Source of the DNA: Hyaloraphidium curvatum
Taxonomy: Eukaryota; Monoblepharomycota; Hyaloraphidiomycetes; Hyaloraphidiales; Hyaloraphidiaceae
Direction of reading: 5' to 3'
NCBI GenBank assembly: GCA_025558095.1
Contig: JAIVFI010000006.1
Coordinates: forward strand, 310,001 to 374,000
DNA: 64,000 nucleotides
The notes beneath the pieces are model-generated. The model was not told the origin of the DNA and did not search any database. It saw only the letters and a list, made by a program, of their open reading frames with translations. Below, piece after piece: positions 19,951-30,726 of this stretch. Position numbers and translations under genes: made by a program. Within the stretch, counting starts at the first letter, position 1, and each line of letters starts with the position of its first letter.

Positions 19951-21036
19951 TTAATCTGGTTTTCGGAACCAAACTCCACGAAGCTGTTCGCGATCCTTTG
20001 CGTCGCCAAAGTCGTGGTAAACAGGCACGAGAGGCGTGTCCAAGCCATGGTCCTGGCGAAAGTCTAGCACAGCATCGTGAGCACCTTTCCAATCATAGAA
20101 GTCATCAACTATCACGAATCCACCAGGATTGAGGCGCGGGTAGAGCCACTTCAATCCTTCCCAGGTTGATTGGTACAGATCTCCGTCCAGGCGCATGATC
20201 GCGAAACCCGAACCAAATCTGCCTTCCCGATCAGCTTTCGGTAGGGAGTCCTTAAACCAGCCTTCCAGGAAATGGACGGGGTATTCGGGGTCACCAAGAA
20301 GCCCAAGCCTCTCGAAACTCTCTGCCACCAAGGCTACCGAGTTGTCCGTGAGGATCTTCAGCTTGTCCATACCCTTGTGGACAGCGTCCTTCGGAAATGC
20401 TGTTACGTTCACGGCCGGGATCCCTTTGAACGAATCCGCAACGAAGACGGCCCTCCCGGCTTCGCCGTAGGCCCGGAAGACGGCAGCCGCGAGAATGCAT
20501 GAGCCTCCTTTCCAAGCTCCGGCTTCGATGAAGCCGCCGGGGATGCCTCTAGCGATAGCATCCTCCAACAGCCATTGAATGTTGTCGAGCCGCCGTTGAC
20601 CGACCATGGTGACAGCCCTACATCCACTATCCGGAGGCCATTGGGAGCCATCCGTCCACCCGGGGTATCTCACATAAAAGCTGTTTGAAACGATGGCCTT
20701 CATGGCCCGTAATCCGAGGACAACACCCGCCCGAAGAGAGTCCGGCAGGGCGACACGGGTGCAGTTCGATGGGGGCGGCTCCAGAGGGCAATGGCAAGCA
20801 TCGGCTCCGAAGCCGAGCTTGGCGGTATTGCAGCCGCACTTGTTTTCAGAAACGAACTTTTCATGGTCTTCCGGCCTGGCGCCAGAGCACCGCGAACCCG
20901 AGGAATTGACGAACCACGTGCGGGCTGGCCCCGCGTCCAACGGTTTCGAGATTGTCCCGCCGCAAAAGAATACGAAGGCCACAATTAACAACAGTGCAAG
21001 CGCAGCCGCGGTTGACCGTGTTGTCGTTGACTGCAT
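19951..21036 (-). CDS. TylF/MycF-like O-methyltransferase with N-terminal membrane anchor
   Basis: Single exon, 361 aa. Residues 10-28 form a signal-anchor (A-A-L-A-L-L-L-I-V-A-F-V-F-F), followed by a Cys-containing stem. From about residue 140 the TylF family is clear: the SAM-binding glycine loop G-F-I-E-A-G-A-W-K-G-G, V-A-D-S-F-K-G-I-P, then M-R-L-D-G-D-L-Y-Q-S-T and I-V-D-D-F-Y-D-W, which hold the metal-binding acidic residues. Bacterial TylF/MycF methylate sugar hydroxyls on macrolides. A type II membrane form in a eukaryote suggests a secretory-pathway enzyme that O-methylates a glycan; this is inference. Confidence 0.82.
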   Translation of the reverse strand: MQSTTTRSTAAALALLLIVAFVFFCGGTISKPLDAGPARTWFVNSSGSRCSGARPEDHEKFVSENKCGCNTAKLGFGADACHCPLEPPPSNCTRVALPDSLRAGVVLGLRAMKAIVSNSFYVRYPGWTDGSQWPPDSGCRAVTMVGQRRLDNIQWLLEDAIARGIPGGFIEAGAWKGGSCILAAAVFRAYGEAGRAVFVADSFKGIPAVNVTAFPKDAVHKGMDKLKILTDNSVALVAESFERLGLLGDPEYPVHFLEGWFKDSLPKADREGRFGSGFAIMRLDGDLYQSTWEGLKWLYPRLNPGGFVIVDDFYDWKGAHDAVLDFRQDHGLDTPLVPVYHDFGDAKDREQLRGVWFRKPD

Positions 21037-21736
21037 GTTCTCAAGGCATGCGAAATGATCGCATTTACTCGCTCAGGAAGCCCCCCCCTCCCACACAATC
21101 CCCATGCGGAACCTCGTCGCATGCATCCGGACCGCAAAACACGCTTACCGAGAGCTCCATGGAACGGGTTTGAACGTGGCGATAATGGCGCCAAAGTTTG
21201 GCCATCCGGGTCAGGGCCACCTGTCTCATGGAGGATGGACGCGGCGTGGATGGGTTGCATTGCGGGCGCGGGAATCGTCACGGAGCGTGGACATGGAGTG
21301 GATGGGTCGGACTGCGGGTGCTTCAATCGTTGATCATCGTTGATTTTGTACAAAGGCTACAACATGGCTACAAAGCACCTCCCACGACCAGTTGGAACTG
21401 CGCCGTCATCAACAGGAGGCCAAGGCTCTGTGTCACAGCTCACCGCCCCGGAGTCAAACCCGCTCTCGCTTGCTTCCCGGTGGATCGCCTAGGGACTGTG
21501 GCTGAGGCGCTATGACCAGGGAGTCGGAATAACGCGGAATGCGCCATGAAGCGCGATACACGGGAGGTCCCAAAGACGAGGGACGGGAACCGTCTGGCAT
21601 CTTGGGCCGTGCGCGGATAGCTCTCTTATGGTCCACTTCGAGCATCAAGCTTTTTCCGACGGTCTCTTCGGCGCACTTGACTGACTCTGGGGTTCGGTAC
21701 TGGATCTCTGCGGTTTCTGAGCTCGTTCAATGCAAC
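21037..21736. other. Long intergenic region, low coding potential
   Basis: 700 bp between the start of the TylF-like gene and the 3' end of CWH43 (both minus strand). It should hold the TylF-like promoter and the CWH43 3' UTR. ORFs are short and unlike proteins. The one structure seen is a short imperfect tandem repeat near 21246-21330. Confidence 0.45.
21246..21330. repeat. Imperfect direct repeat, period 52 bp
   Basis: GTGGATGGGT begins at 21246 and again at 21298; each copy continues with an xACTGCGGG/xATTGCGGG-like block and ends near AATCGT. Similarity is partial, so it is an old or weak duplication. Confidence 0.5.
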
Positions 21737-24700
21737 CTACATGAAGTACCTCGGCTCGTCAAACACGTGGTACCTGTGCTCCCTCACCCCGTCCCCCCTG
21801 AACTTCTGCGGGAACTTCCATCCCTCCGGCACCCTGTGCTCGAGCACCCTCTCCCCGCCGACCCACGCCGCCGGGTCCTCGTCCTTCCGGGGGACGTAGA
21901 ACTTGCCCAGCTGCACCTCCGTGTCCGTGATCCCGCCGTGGCTGACCCGCGCGTACCCGACGCGCTTCAGCCCGCGGTAGGCGACGTACTCGCACCACCG
22001 ATCCCAGTCCGAATCGTCGATGTCGGTCAGGTTCCCGTCCGAGATGAGGCGGCGGTAGATCTCGTGCTGCGGCCCGGGCATCGTGACCACGTAGCCCAGG
22101 AACACGATCGGCCGGCCGCCATTGTCCCTGGCGATCTCGGCCAGCCGGTCCGTCTGCAGCTGCCGGTCCCGCAGGTTCTCCTCCTGCCCATTGTGGCTCA
22201 CGATCACGTCCACCTCTCGCCCGTGCACGTCCAGCGTCGCGTGGATCGCGCAGGCGAGCTCGCCGACGGGACTGGGGAGCAGGTGGTGCTCCGAACGCAG
22301 GATCGGGAAGCGCGAGAGCAGTGTGCAGCCCCAGGTGTGCTTGATCGGCGACGGGCCGTAGTCGACGTGGAAGCCGAGCCGCTCGGCGAGGTGCTGTGAA
22401 ACCTCGCGGTTGCCCATGATGATCCGCTGGAGGTCGGATTCCAGAATGCCTGGAGGAAGACGACGAAGGTTAGCAGAAACTCCCCGCTACTGAAAGCTAG
22501 AAAGACGCACCGAAAACATCGACCTCGAGGTCGCGGATCAGGGCCTCCATTCGCAAGTGACTGCTGTAGGCGTCGTTGTCGATACCAAAGTGGATCGTCC
22601 AGATGCCGCCCGTCAGCAACCGGTCGTCGGGCCGCAGCGGCTTGACCGGCGCCGCGGCAAGCACCCTGTAGGCGAACGCGACGGCGACGATCGCCCCGAT
22701 CGCCATGAGCGGCCCGCGCAGCATGGCCCTCTCCCCGACCGCTCCCGCCGCAGCGCTCCTCGGCGACGGTGCATGCTCGGCGGGCAGCCTGCGCGCGGCA
22801 ACGAGGCCACACCACATGAGCGCCTGCTGCCAGAGCACGATGAGCCAGGTCCGTTCCCTCAGGTACGCCCCGCCGGGCACAAACTCGTAGGCCACGGGCC
22901 ACTGCGCCAGCAAAATGAGCGCGTTTAGCGTGAAGGTGCCCACGAGGAACGTCCGGCCGACGTGCTTCTGGGCCACGGCCGCCTCGACGACCGCCGGGGC
23001 CGCGGCAAACAGCCACGCGAGGTAGAGCAGCCCGCCCAGGAAGCCGACCCAGCGGTGCCAGAAATAAAGTACAAAGACGCCAGCCGTTGCGGCCGCAAAG
23101 GGTCCCCTGCCCAGCACCTCGGCCCTCCTCGCGGGATCCGTCGACGTCCACAGCCCGCCGGCCATGGCCATCATTGACAGAACGCCTCCAACGAGGTACC
23201 CCGGCCCGCGGTGCGGGTACCCCTCGACGGCCCACCGCGCCACGGTCCCCGAATCCGTCGCCATCGCCAGCAGGCTGAACAGCGCGCCGCCCAACCCGAG
23301 CGCCGCAAAGGCCCAGTGCGCCTGTGCGGCCTCGGGCACCCTCAGCCGCGGGCTCGTCGGCACCTCGTCGCCGTCGGAGCTCGCGTACCCGTCCGTCTTT
23401 TTCGGATCCCGCTTCCACGTCCCGTTGGCCGTCGCCCCCCGCCGCATGAACATCTCCGCCGCCGCCGCGATGCCCAGCGCCACGGCCAGCCGGTTCCACC
23501 CTCCCGTCCCGGGGTGCATGATGGTCCAGGCCGGGTTGTTGCTCCTGCACGCGAACTTGACCGCGTCCGCGAGCAGCAGCCCGAGCAGCCAGGCCGAGTA
23601 CTCCCACCGGGTGCCGTTGCGCCGCGCGCCGAGGAAGTGCGCAAACCAGACCAGGGTGACGCCGGCGACGCCGAGGCCGGTGTAAAGGAGACGCGACTGG
23701 GGAGAGAGGATCCAGTAGGAGCCGATGCCAACGAGGCTGAGGAGGGCACAGGCGCCGAGGTTCTGGGAGATGAGGCGCCGCAGCGGCGGGATGGCGAGGA
23801 GGAAGGCCGAGTTGTACATGAGCACGGCGACTTCCTGTCCGCTCAGGCCCTGAAGTAGACGAGAAAACAGCCGAAGGGTCAGACGGCGGGCTAGATCTCG
23901 AAAGCACTTTCAACGAACCATGCTCCAGAGCGGGAAATACCAGACGAGCGCCGGAAGCGAAGTCCACGTCGTCCAAAACACAAACCCCAAATAAACATCC
24001 GCCGCAACCTTGGTCATCGAGCTCGCCGCCGTCCCGGTCACCACGCCGTTCCACCTAACCGTCGATCGCGTGAGCACTTGGCGCGACGGGAGATCCCGAG
24101 AGGCAACCAACCTCTTCCCCCCGTTCCCTCCTGCGGGGGATCCCGCGTTAACCCGCCCGTTCCTGCGCCGGCAACATCGTCAGCCCGCGTACCTCGCTCG
24201 CGCTAGGCCTGCGCCGGCCCCGCCACGTACCCTGCCTCCTTCCCCCCCGCGGCGGGGGCCATGGTGACCATGACCAGGTCCACCTTGCGGAAGTCCAGCG
24301 CGGCGATGGCATCGAACCCGACGTCGATCAGGATGATGGACCACTCGCAGTAGGCGTAGTACGAGTAGGCCCCCGGGAGGCGGTGCACCTTGTGGCGGAT
24401 GAAGAGCCACACGAGCGGGGGGATCGAGGCGACGAAGGCGAGGAGGAAGCGGGTGCGCCACTTGGCGCACTCCTTGCGCTCCGGGGAGGGGTCCCACGAC
24501 GACGCGATCCGGCGGCTCTCGACCACCATGCCGACCATGTAGATCAGTGTGAGCACGAGGTAGGCGATCATCCCCACGTCGTGGACGAAGTGGTCGTCGG
24601 TGGAGGTGATGTAGATCCAGCAGCCCGCGGCGAGGGTGCGCACGAGGCCGACGGCGTCGAGGATGAGGACGGGGAGGCGGGAGCGGCCCGTGTGCGGCGG

Positions 24701-25204
24701 GGGGCTCATGAGCACGTGGGCAAAGACGAGGATGGAGAAACGCGGGCCTGCATACGGTGCGGGGCGCGTGTCAGAAGCCGGCAAGACGCGTTCGGCGCCG
24801 GCAAGTCCCCACCCGACGCGATGGCGCACGCGATCTGGAAGATGTTTCGCGAGGGGTACCAGTCGCCGATGGTGGCCGATATGCTCGGAAACCACTCCTC
24901 CGGCCAGCCGTAGAACTCGTTCTTGACGACCTTGTAGAACTTGTCGGTCGTCATGACCACGTACAGCGCCGCGAGGAAGCCAGCTGGGGGACGGGGGGCG
25001 GCGGAAGACGGGAGACGGTCAGCAAAGCAGCATTGGGACCATTCAAAGCGTCCCACCAAAAGTAAGGCCTGCGTATGCCAACGGCAGCACGGCAGCGGAC
25101 ACGCGGAAAGTGGACGGCGCGTAGTGTGACCTGCGCCGGGCGTCTTCCTCTCCATTTGCCGGCGGGGGGCCCTCCTCGGGCACCCTGCGCCGCACGTCGG
25201 CCAT
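21737..25204 (-). CDS. CWH43: GPI-anchor lipid remodelling protein Cwh43 (PGAP2 + PGAP2IP fusion)
   Basis: Six exons: 25204-25057, 24983-24813, 24747-24231, 24162-23919, 23849-22511, 22449-21737; introns 73, 65, 68, 69 and 61 nt; phases close throughout; 1043 aa (the yeast protein is about 950). The N-terminal third is PGAP2/FRAG1-like with E-W-F-P-S-I-S-A-T-I-G-D. The rest is PGAP2IP-like: many membrane spans, then an endonuclease/exonuclease/phosphatase-fold domain with L-E-S-D-L-Q-R-I-I-M-G-N, H-T-W-G and D-R-W-C-E-Y. Without intron 3 the two halves look like separate genes, because the intron carries the in-frame stop at 24203. Its GTACGT donor, CTGAC branch point and CGCAG acceptor restore one frame. 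Cwh43 exchanges diacylglycerol for ceramide on GPI anchors in the ER. Head to head with bL19m. Confidence 0.85.
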
Positions 25205-25368
25205 CGCGACCAATGCGGCTTCCGCGATGCGGCGCCGCGGCCTCGAGCGGGCGCCCGATGGCGAATGCGGGGGCTGCGGGCGGCGGCGATTTTGGTGCTG
25301 CGGCGTCGGACGCGGCCGTCAACAACGCGAACCGACCTGCCGCCGCCCGCCCCTCCTTGATCGCCGCG
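25205..25368. promoter_or_regulatory. Shared divergent promoter, CWH43 / bL19m
   Basis: 164 bp between divergent start codons. In-frame ATGs for bL19m also occur within it, e.g. 25258, so the exact bL19m start is open. Confidence 0.45.
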
Positions 25369-26128
25369 ATGCGCGCCGTCAGCCCGCGCGGGGCGTTGCA
25401 GACGTTTTTCTCTCTGCTGCGGCCGGCCGCGGAGCCGCCCTCTGCGCGGTGCGCCGCGATGGCGCGCCCGCCGCCGCCCGGCTGCCGCGCGTACGCCTCG
25501 GCGACAAAGGGCTCCGCGGCAATAAAGAAGAGTGCGTCGCGGCGGCCGCCAACCGATCTCGCATTCTCACGCACCCGCAGCCGACACGAAGAAGAAGGCC
25601 GCCGCGCCGCCCGCGCCGCCCATCCCCGCACTGCCCGCGCCCGCGGACACCGCGCCCGAGCTGGTCAACATGGGCCTGCTGCGGACGCTGGACCTGGAGC
25701 ACCGCATCCGCTACGACCCGGACGGCCGCTCGGTGCTGTTTGCGCGGAAGCACCCCGCACGCCTGCGCGCAGGCGCCTTCGTCGCCGTCGAGACCGCGGC
25801 GTCCGTGACGCAGCCGACGCGGTCCATCGTCGTCGGCTACATCGTGGCCATCCGCCGCAGGGGCGGCATGGGGTCGAACTTTGTCGTGCGCACGACCGTG
25901 CTCGGAACCGGCGTCGAGATCATGTTCCCCATATACTCGCCTCTCGTGACAAAGATCGAGCTGCTGCAGCCCAGCGAGGGCTTCCGCAGGGGGAAGCTGC
26001 ACTACCTGAAGGACGCCGCGCCGCGCAGCCTGCTCGGGGACATGTTCAAGAAGATGGACCAGCGCGTCGAGGAGATGAAGAAGAAGGTCGTGCTGGCGGA
26101 CCGCTCAAAGATGCAGCTCGTCAAGTGA
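25369..26128 (+). CDS. MRPL19: Mitochondrial ribosomal protein bL19m
   Basis: Exons 25369-25531 and 25581-26128 (49-nt intron) give 236 aa. The first ~50 residues are Arg/Ala/Ser-rich with no acidic residues up to A-S-A-T-K, a mitochondrial presequence. The core has the bL19 pattern: V-x-V-E-T-A-A-S-V-T-Q-P-T-R-S-I-V-V-G-Y-I-V-A-I-R-R-R-G-like strands, V-E-I-M-F-P-I-Y-S-P-L and L-H-Y-L-K-D-A. It sits at the interface of the mitoribosome subunits. The start at 25369 gives the best presequence; 25258 is possible. Confidence 0.87.
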
Positions 26129-26438
26129 TGCCTGGTTGGACGTGCCATGTATTCGGCGTGACATGTACTCGGCATACGCGGAGGTGTCGGCGCTTGGCGT
26201 GTACCTTGGCGAGACGGAAGACGCCTCGCCTGGCTCCCCTGGCGTTCCCTGAACCGACGAATCCCGGTCCGCTATGCTTCCACCACATCGTTTAAATGCT
26301 GCTGCTTGAATGCCACTTGTCCGATCGGCGCGATTGGAGCCGGAGTGGACCTCAGTTTCACGCGTTGGGGTCCTCCCGCGGCCCGAGCTCGCCGCGGCTC
26401 GGCCAACTCACAACTTTCCCCACGCCTCGGACCCCGGA
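26129..26438. other. Intergenic region
   Basis: 310 bp between bL19m and ARL1, both on the plus strand; 3' UTR and promoter expected. No element recognised. Confidence 0.4.
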
Positions 26439-27178
<740 letters not shown>

Positions 27179-27335
27179 CGCGCTGCCGGGGGCCGGGGTT
27201 GGACCGGGGCGGCCGGTAGGGGCGTTGCTTATTCCTGGGGTGTCTACGGTATAATGACTGAAGTGCAAATCATTGGTACTTCTGGTGTGTCAGCTAGCTA
27301 TGGGTCCTCGAAAACGGGCGATCTACAAGCCCCCC

Positions 27336-30300
27336 TCAAATTATTTGCCGGCGCCTCCTCGCCGGACTCTCGTCCTCCCGGCCCGACGCTTCGTCCCCGC
27401 TGTCGTCGAGCGTCCGCCCGGCCCTGTTGGCGTCGCCGTCGTTGTTGTTAAAGAGCAGCCTCCGCGTGTTCCGCTTCTCCTGCGCCTGCCGGCGCGCCTG
27501 CTGCTGGGCCTGGAGGCGCTCCTCGTTGGCTGGATGGGGATTGTTTGGTCACAGGACATCCAGGGGTGGACATGCCGGCGAGACTCACCGAGGATCTCGT
27601 ACTGCCGCTCGCTGAATTTCTCCCAGCCCCGAAGCTTGAACTTCCTGTTCCCGTCCTCGTCGCAGATCCAGACGTCGTCCGACTCGCGGAACGACGGCTC
27701 CATCCGCCGCTGGTGCACGTCGTACGACCTCAGGTCGAACACGAGGTCGAAGAAGTGCGCCGCATGGTTGCTGGCCCGCAGCGCCGGCAGCGTCACGTGG
27801 ATGTAGCTCTCCTCGTACCCGTCCGGCCCGCACGCGGGCGGCAGCGTGTGTGAGATCCGCCCCTCGCACGGGCTCGCGTTGGCGTGGGACAGGTCCATGA
27901 GGTTGGTGAGGAAGTCGGGCCAGTCCCAGACCTCGCCGCACCAGTACCCCGGCACCATGCCGGGATTGCGCGGGTCGGGGATGCCGGTGCGGCCCTCGCG
28001 CATGCGCTTGATCTGCTCCTCCCAGAACGGGCGGAGCTCGTGCAGTGCGAGGATGCCGTCGTCGTCCGTGTCCAGGATGCGGAACCAGAAGGAGATGGCC
28101 GAGGGCACCGACTTGTCCTCGATCAGCAGCACGATCCCTTCGCATGCAAACACCTGTGAGTGATCCGCCGCATGCGAAGAAGCAACGAGAACCCACAGAC
28201 AAAGTCCCTGTACTCGAGCTTCGCGTCCAGCCAACCCTCCTCCCTGTCCACTCCCTCGGGGAGCGATCGGAACCAGTTACGCTCCAGCGCCCTGACCTCC
28301 TCCATCTTGGCCTTTGCATCTTCCCCCTCCGCAACCTTGCCGAAACGACCGACCGCCTCCATCACCCGCCGAGCCGTGCGCCGGGTCAGGCGCCCCAGAT
28401 CGTACTTCAGCAGCTCACGCCCGCTGATGACCATGTCGTGATCCGTGTCCAATTCCCAGAAGCGGCAGTAGATCACGTAGAAGTGCTTGTACGAGAAAAT
28501 GTCTCGGGTCTGTCTTGGCATGAGTGGTGATCGAGTGCTGCTCCGCGAAAAGAACCCACGGTGTTCACGTCGCCAACCCCACCCACGGCCTGCTGGCCAG
28601 ACGCTGACAGCTCCGCGTTCTCCTCCAGCTCGGCCACCATCCTGACGAAGCCCGTGGACTTGAACTGGCGCAGCGTCATCCTCCCGTCCCAGAAGTCGGT
28701 CTTGAGGTACATGAGCCGCGCTAGAATGGTGTCCTTGTAGCGCTCCTGGAATATCGGGAGTGGCCGAAGGAAGTCCAGGCCGGGATGGTTGCGGACAATG
28801 TCTGGTGAGGTGGACGGCGTCAAGGGGTGCTGGCTGCCGTTTTAGCGTCCGCTTACCGTTCACGACGAGCTCCAAGTCGTCCCATCCAATCCACTCGGGC
28901 CTCTCGGGCTCTCTTCTTCTCTTTGCCCTCCTGCTTTCCGCCGTGTGAAGCCTGGCCGGGTCCATGGTGGCGAAAAAAGCGACCGTCTCGGCGTCCCCGC
29001 CCGGCTGCTCCGCCCGGCTCTCGAATCCGCTGGCATCGTCGCGGATGGGATCGTACAGCAGCGCTTTGCCGCATGCTCTGCGTAGGGTGAGCCAAGCCGC
29101 AGCGATGCCTTCGCGCGAAACTCCTTCAACGGTTGGGTCCAGAATGTGAGTCTCGGTCTCGGCGAGGCGCCACACGTTCGCGTTGAAGTAGCGCGGGAGA
29201 CCGATCGCCATGACCGTAAAGGCGAGGAGTGCGGACGGATCCGTTATGCAGGTCTCTTCCGAGCCGGTGAAGATGGCATCGACGATGCCCTAGACGATGG
29301 GGAACGTGTGCATCAGAAATGCATGCTAGAAGGCCAAAGTGCGTCCCCCATTCACCTGAACCTCGGCAGTCCGTTCGGACCAACGCTGCTTCAGGCCGTC
29401 GTCCATGGCTGCCTCGGCTTCCGCAGCCGACTTGAAGTAGAATTGGGGGATATCGTGCAAGGGAACCGCGGGCACCTCGCGCGGGGGAGAGGCGTGCGAC
29501 GGTGCCTCCTCCGAATCCTCTGTAAGATCGATGCCCGAATCTTTCTTGACAGGCTGCGAGCTCGGCTGATCCAAAGTCTCGTTCCGCGAAAAGTAGAGGG
29601 ATGTAGCGAGGACGGCGTCCGGAACCGTCGCGTCCGAGTCCGGCGTTGCGCACTCGTCCGCACCCTGCTTGCGCAGAGTGGCATCATCGTCTTCGGAGAC
29701 GTTCGTCCGGGCAAGCAGTTCAGAGAGGTTCGCGTCCAGCTGCGAGGGCGTGACCATGCCTGCTTCGAGCGAGTCGCTGGACGCGTGCAGCGCGGCGTGG
29801 TGGTTGTGGGCGCGCCATGTCAGCTTCGCAGTGGGAGACGGCGAATGTCCCGGCCGCGGCGAGGAGATTGGGGAGCGGTGTCGCACGGGCGAAGAGATGG
29901 GCGACCTGCGCGGCGAGCGCGGGAACGGCGACGGCGGGGACGAGAGTTGCAAAGGGTCCTCGTTAATCTCGTGGAAAAAGGCGTTCTCGACCGCCGGCTG
30001 CGGCGAGCCAGGGGCGAGCGTGATTGCCGGTACCAGGAGGTCGGGCTCCTGGATGACCATGGACACGATTTCGATCGCGTCGTGGCCGGGGGTGCCGGGC
30101 GCGTCCGAATGGTGCGGGTGCGCGTGCAGGCCGTGGCCGCCGCCGGCGTGCATCTGGCGGTGGTCGCGCAGCGGGGAGCGCGGGCTCTGCGGCGGGCGCG
30201 AGGGGAACGAGTCCGCGGCCAGCAGGGCGGGCGACCCCGGCGGGGGCGTCCGCGGCGGGTGCGCCGCCATCTCGGGCGGCGGCGTCGCCGGCTTCGGCAC

Positions 30301-30357
30301 CGACGTGTCCTCAATGCTCAGGCCGAGCCCGAGCGCCGGCGGCGCGTCGGAATCCAT
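27336..30357 (-). CDS. PP2A regulatory subunit B'' (PPP2R3 family)
   Basis: Six exons (30357-29356, 29289-28857, 28801-28560, 28509-28197, 28137-27589, 27529-27336), about 910 aa. The first ~300 residues are disordered, rich in Ser/Pro with S-P-x-R-like phosphosites. The B'' core follows: H-P-G-L-D-F-L, Y-V-I-Y-C-R-F-W-E-L-D-T-D-H-D (first EF-hand-like loop), D-F-V-W rebuilt across intron 4, and F-W-F-R-I-L-D-T-D-D-D-G-I-L (canonical EF-hand). The tail is a Gln/Arg-rich helix. B'' subunits bind Ca2+ and direct PP2A to cell-cycle or cytoskeletal targets. The intron 3 donor is uncertain: three in-phase GT sites at 28586, 28568 and 28559 differ by up to nine residues. Intron 4 uses an AAG acceptor. 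Confidence 0.86.
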
Positions 30358-30726
30358 CGGGAGGTGGCGCCTTCTTGGAGGCTCTCGCCCGAATTCGTTT
30401 CAACGGGGGGAGAGGGGAAATCGCGGAGCGCGTCGCGCTCACGGCGCAGGGCTGGCGCAGTCACTGCGAATCATAGGCGCGGTTTTCGCGAATGAATGCA
30501 TTCCCAGGTTCGCGTGCTGGGGCCGCCGCAAAGGGAGGTGCCGCGTGCGGACGACAGAGTGGCTGGTGCGACCAGGGCTCGGTCGATCACGCACGCGCTC
30601 TCGGAGGATGGAGCGAGAAAACACATTGAAATCTCCTTCATTGACGGAGGTGAGCGAGGACAGCAGGAACTGCTCAGCAGACGTGGGAGCGTGGCTGCTC
30701 GAGTGCCAATCAGCGGGACCATTCAC
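30358..30726. other. Intergenic region
   Basis: 369 bp between the PP2A B'' start and the asparaginase stop, both minus strand. Expected to contain the B'' promoter; nothing else recognised. Confidence 0.4.

Noticed and set aside
21400-21520. Possible tRNA on the minus strand (GGTTTGACTCC)
   Set aside because: The putative T stem does not pair and no D or anticodon arm could be drawn.
24203-24895. Separate PGAP2-only gene ending at 24203
   Set aside because: A well-formed intron over the stop joins it in phase to the PGAP2IP half, and the fused protein matches the fungal Cwh43 order. Kept as an alternative isoform only.
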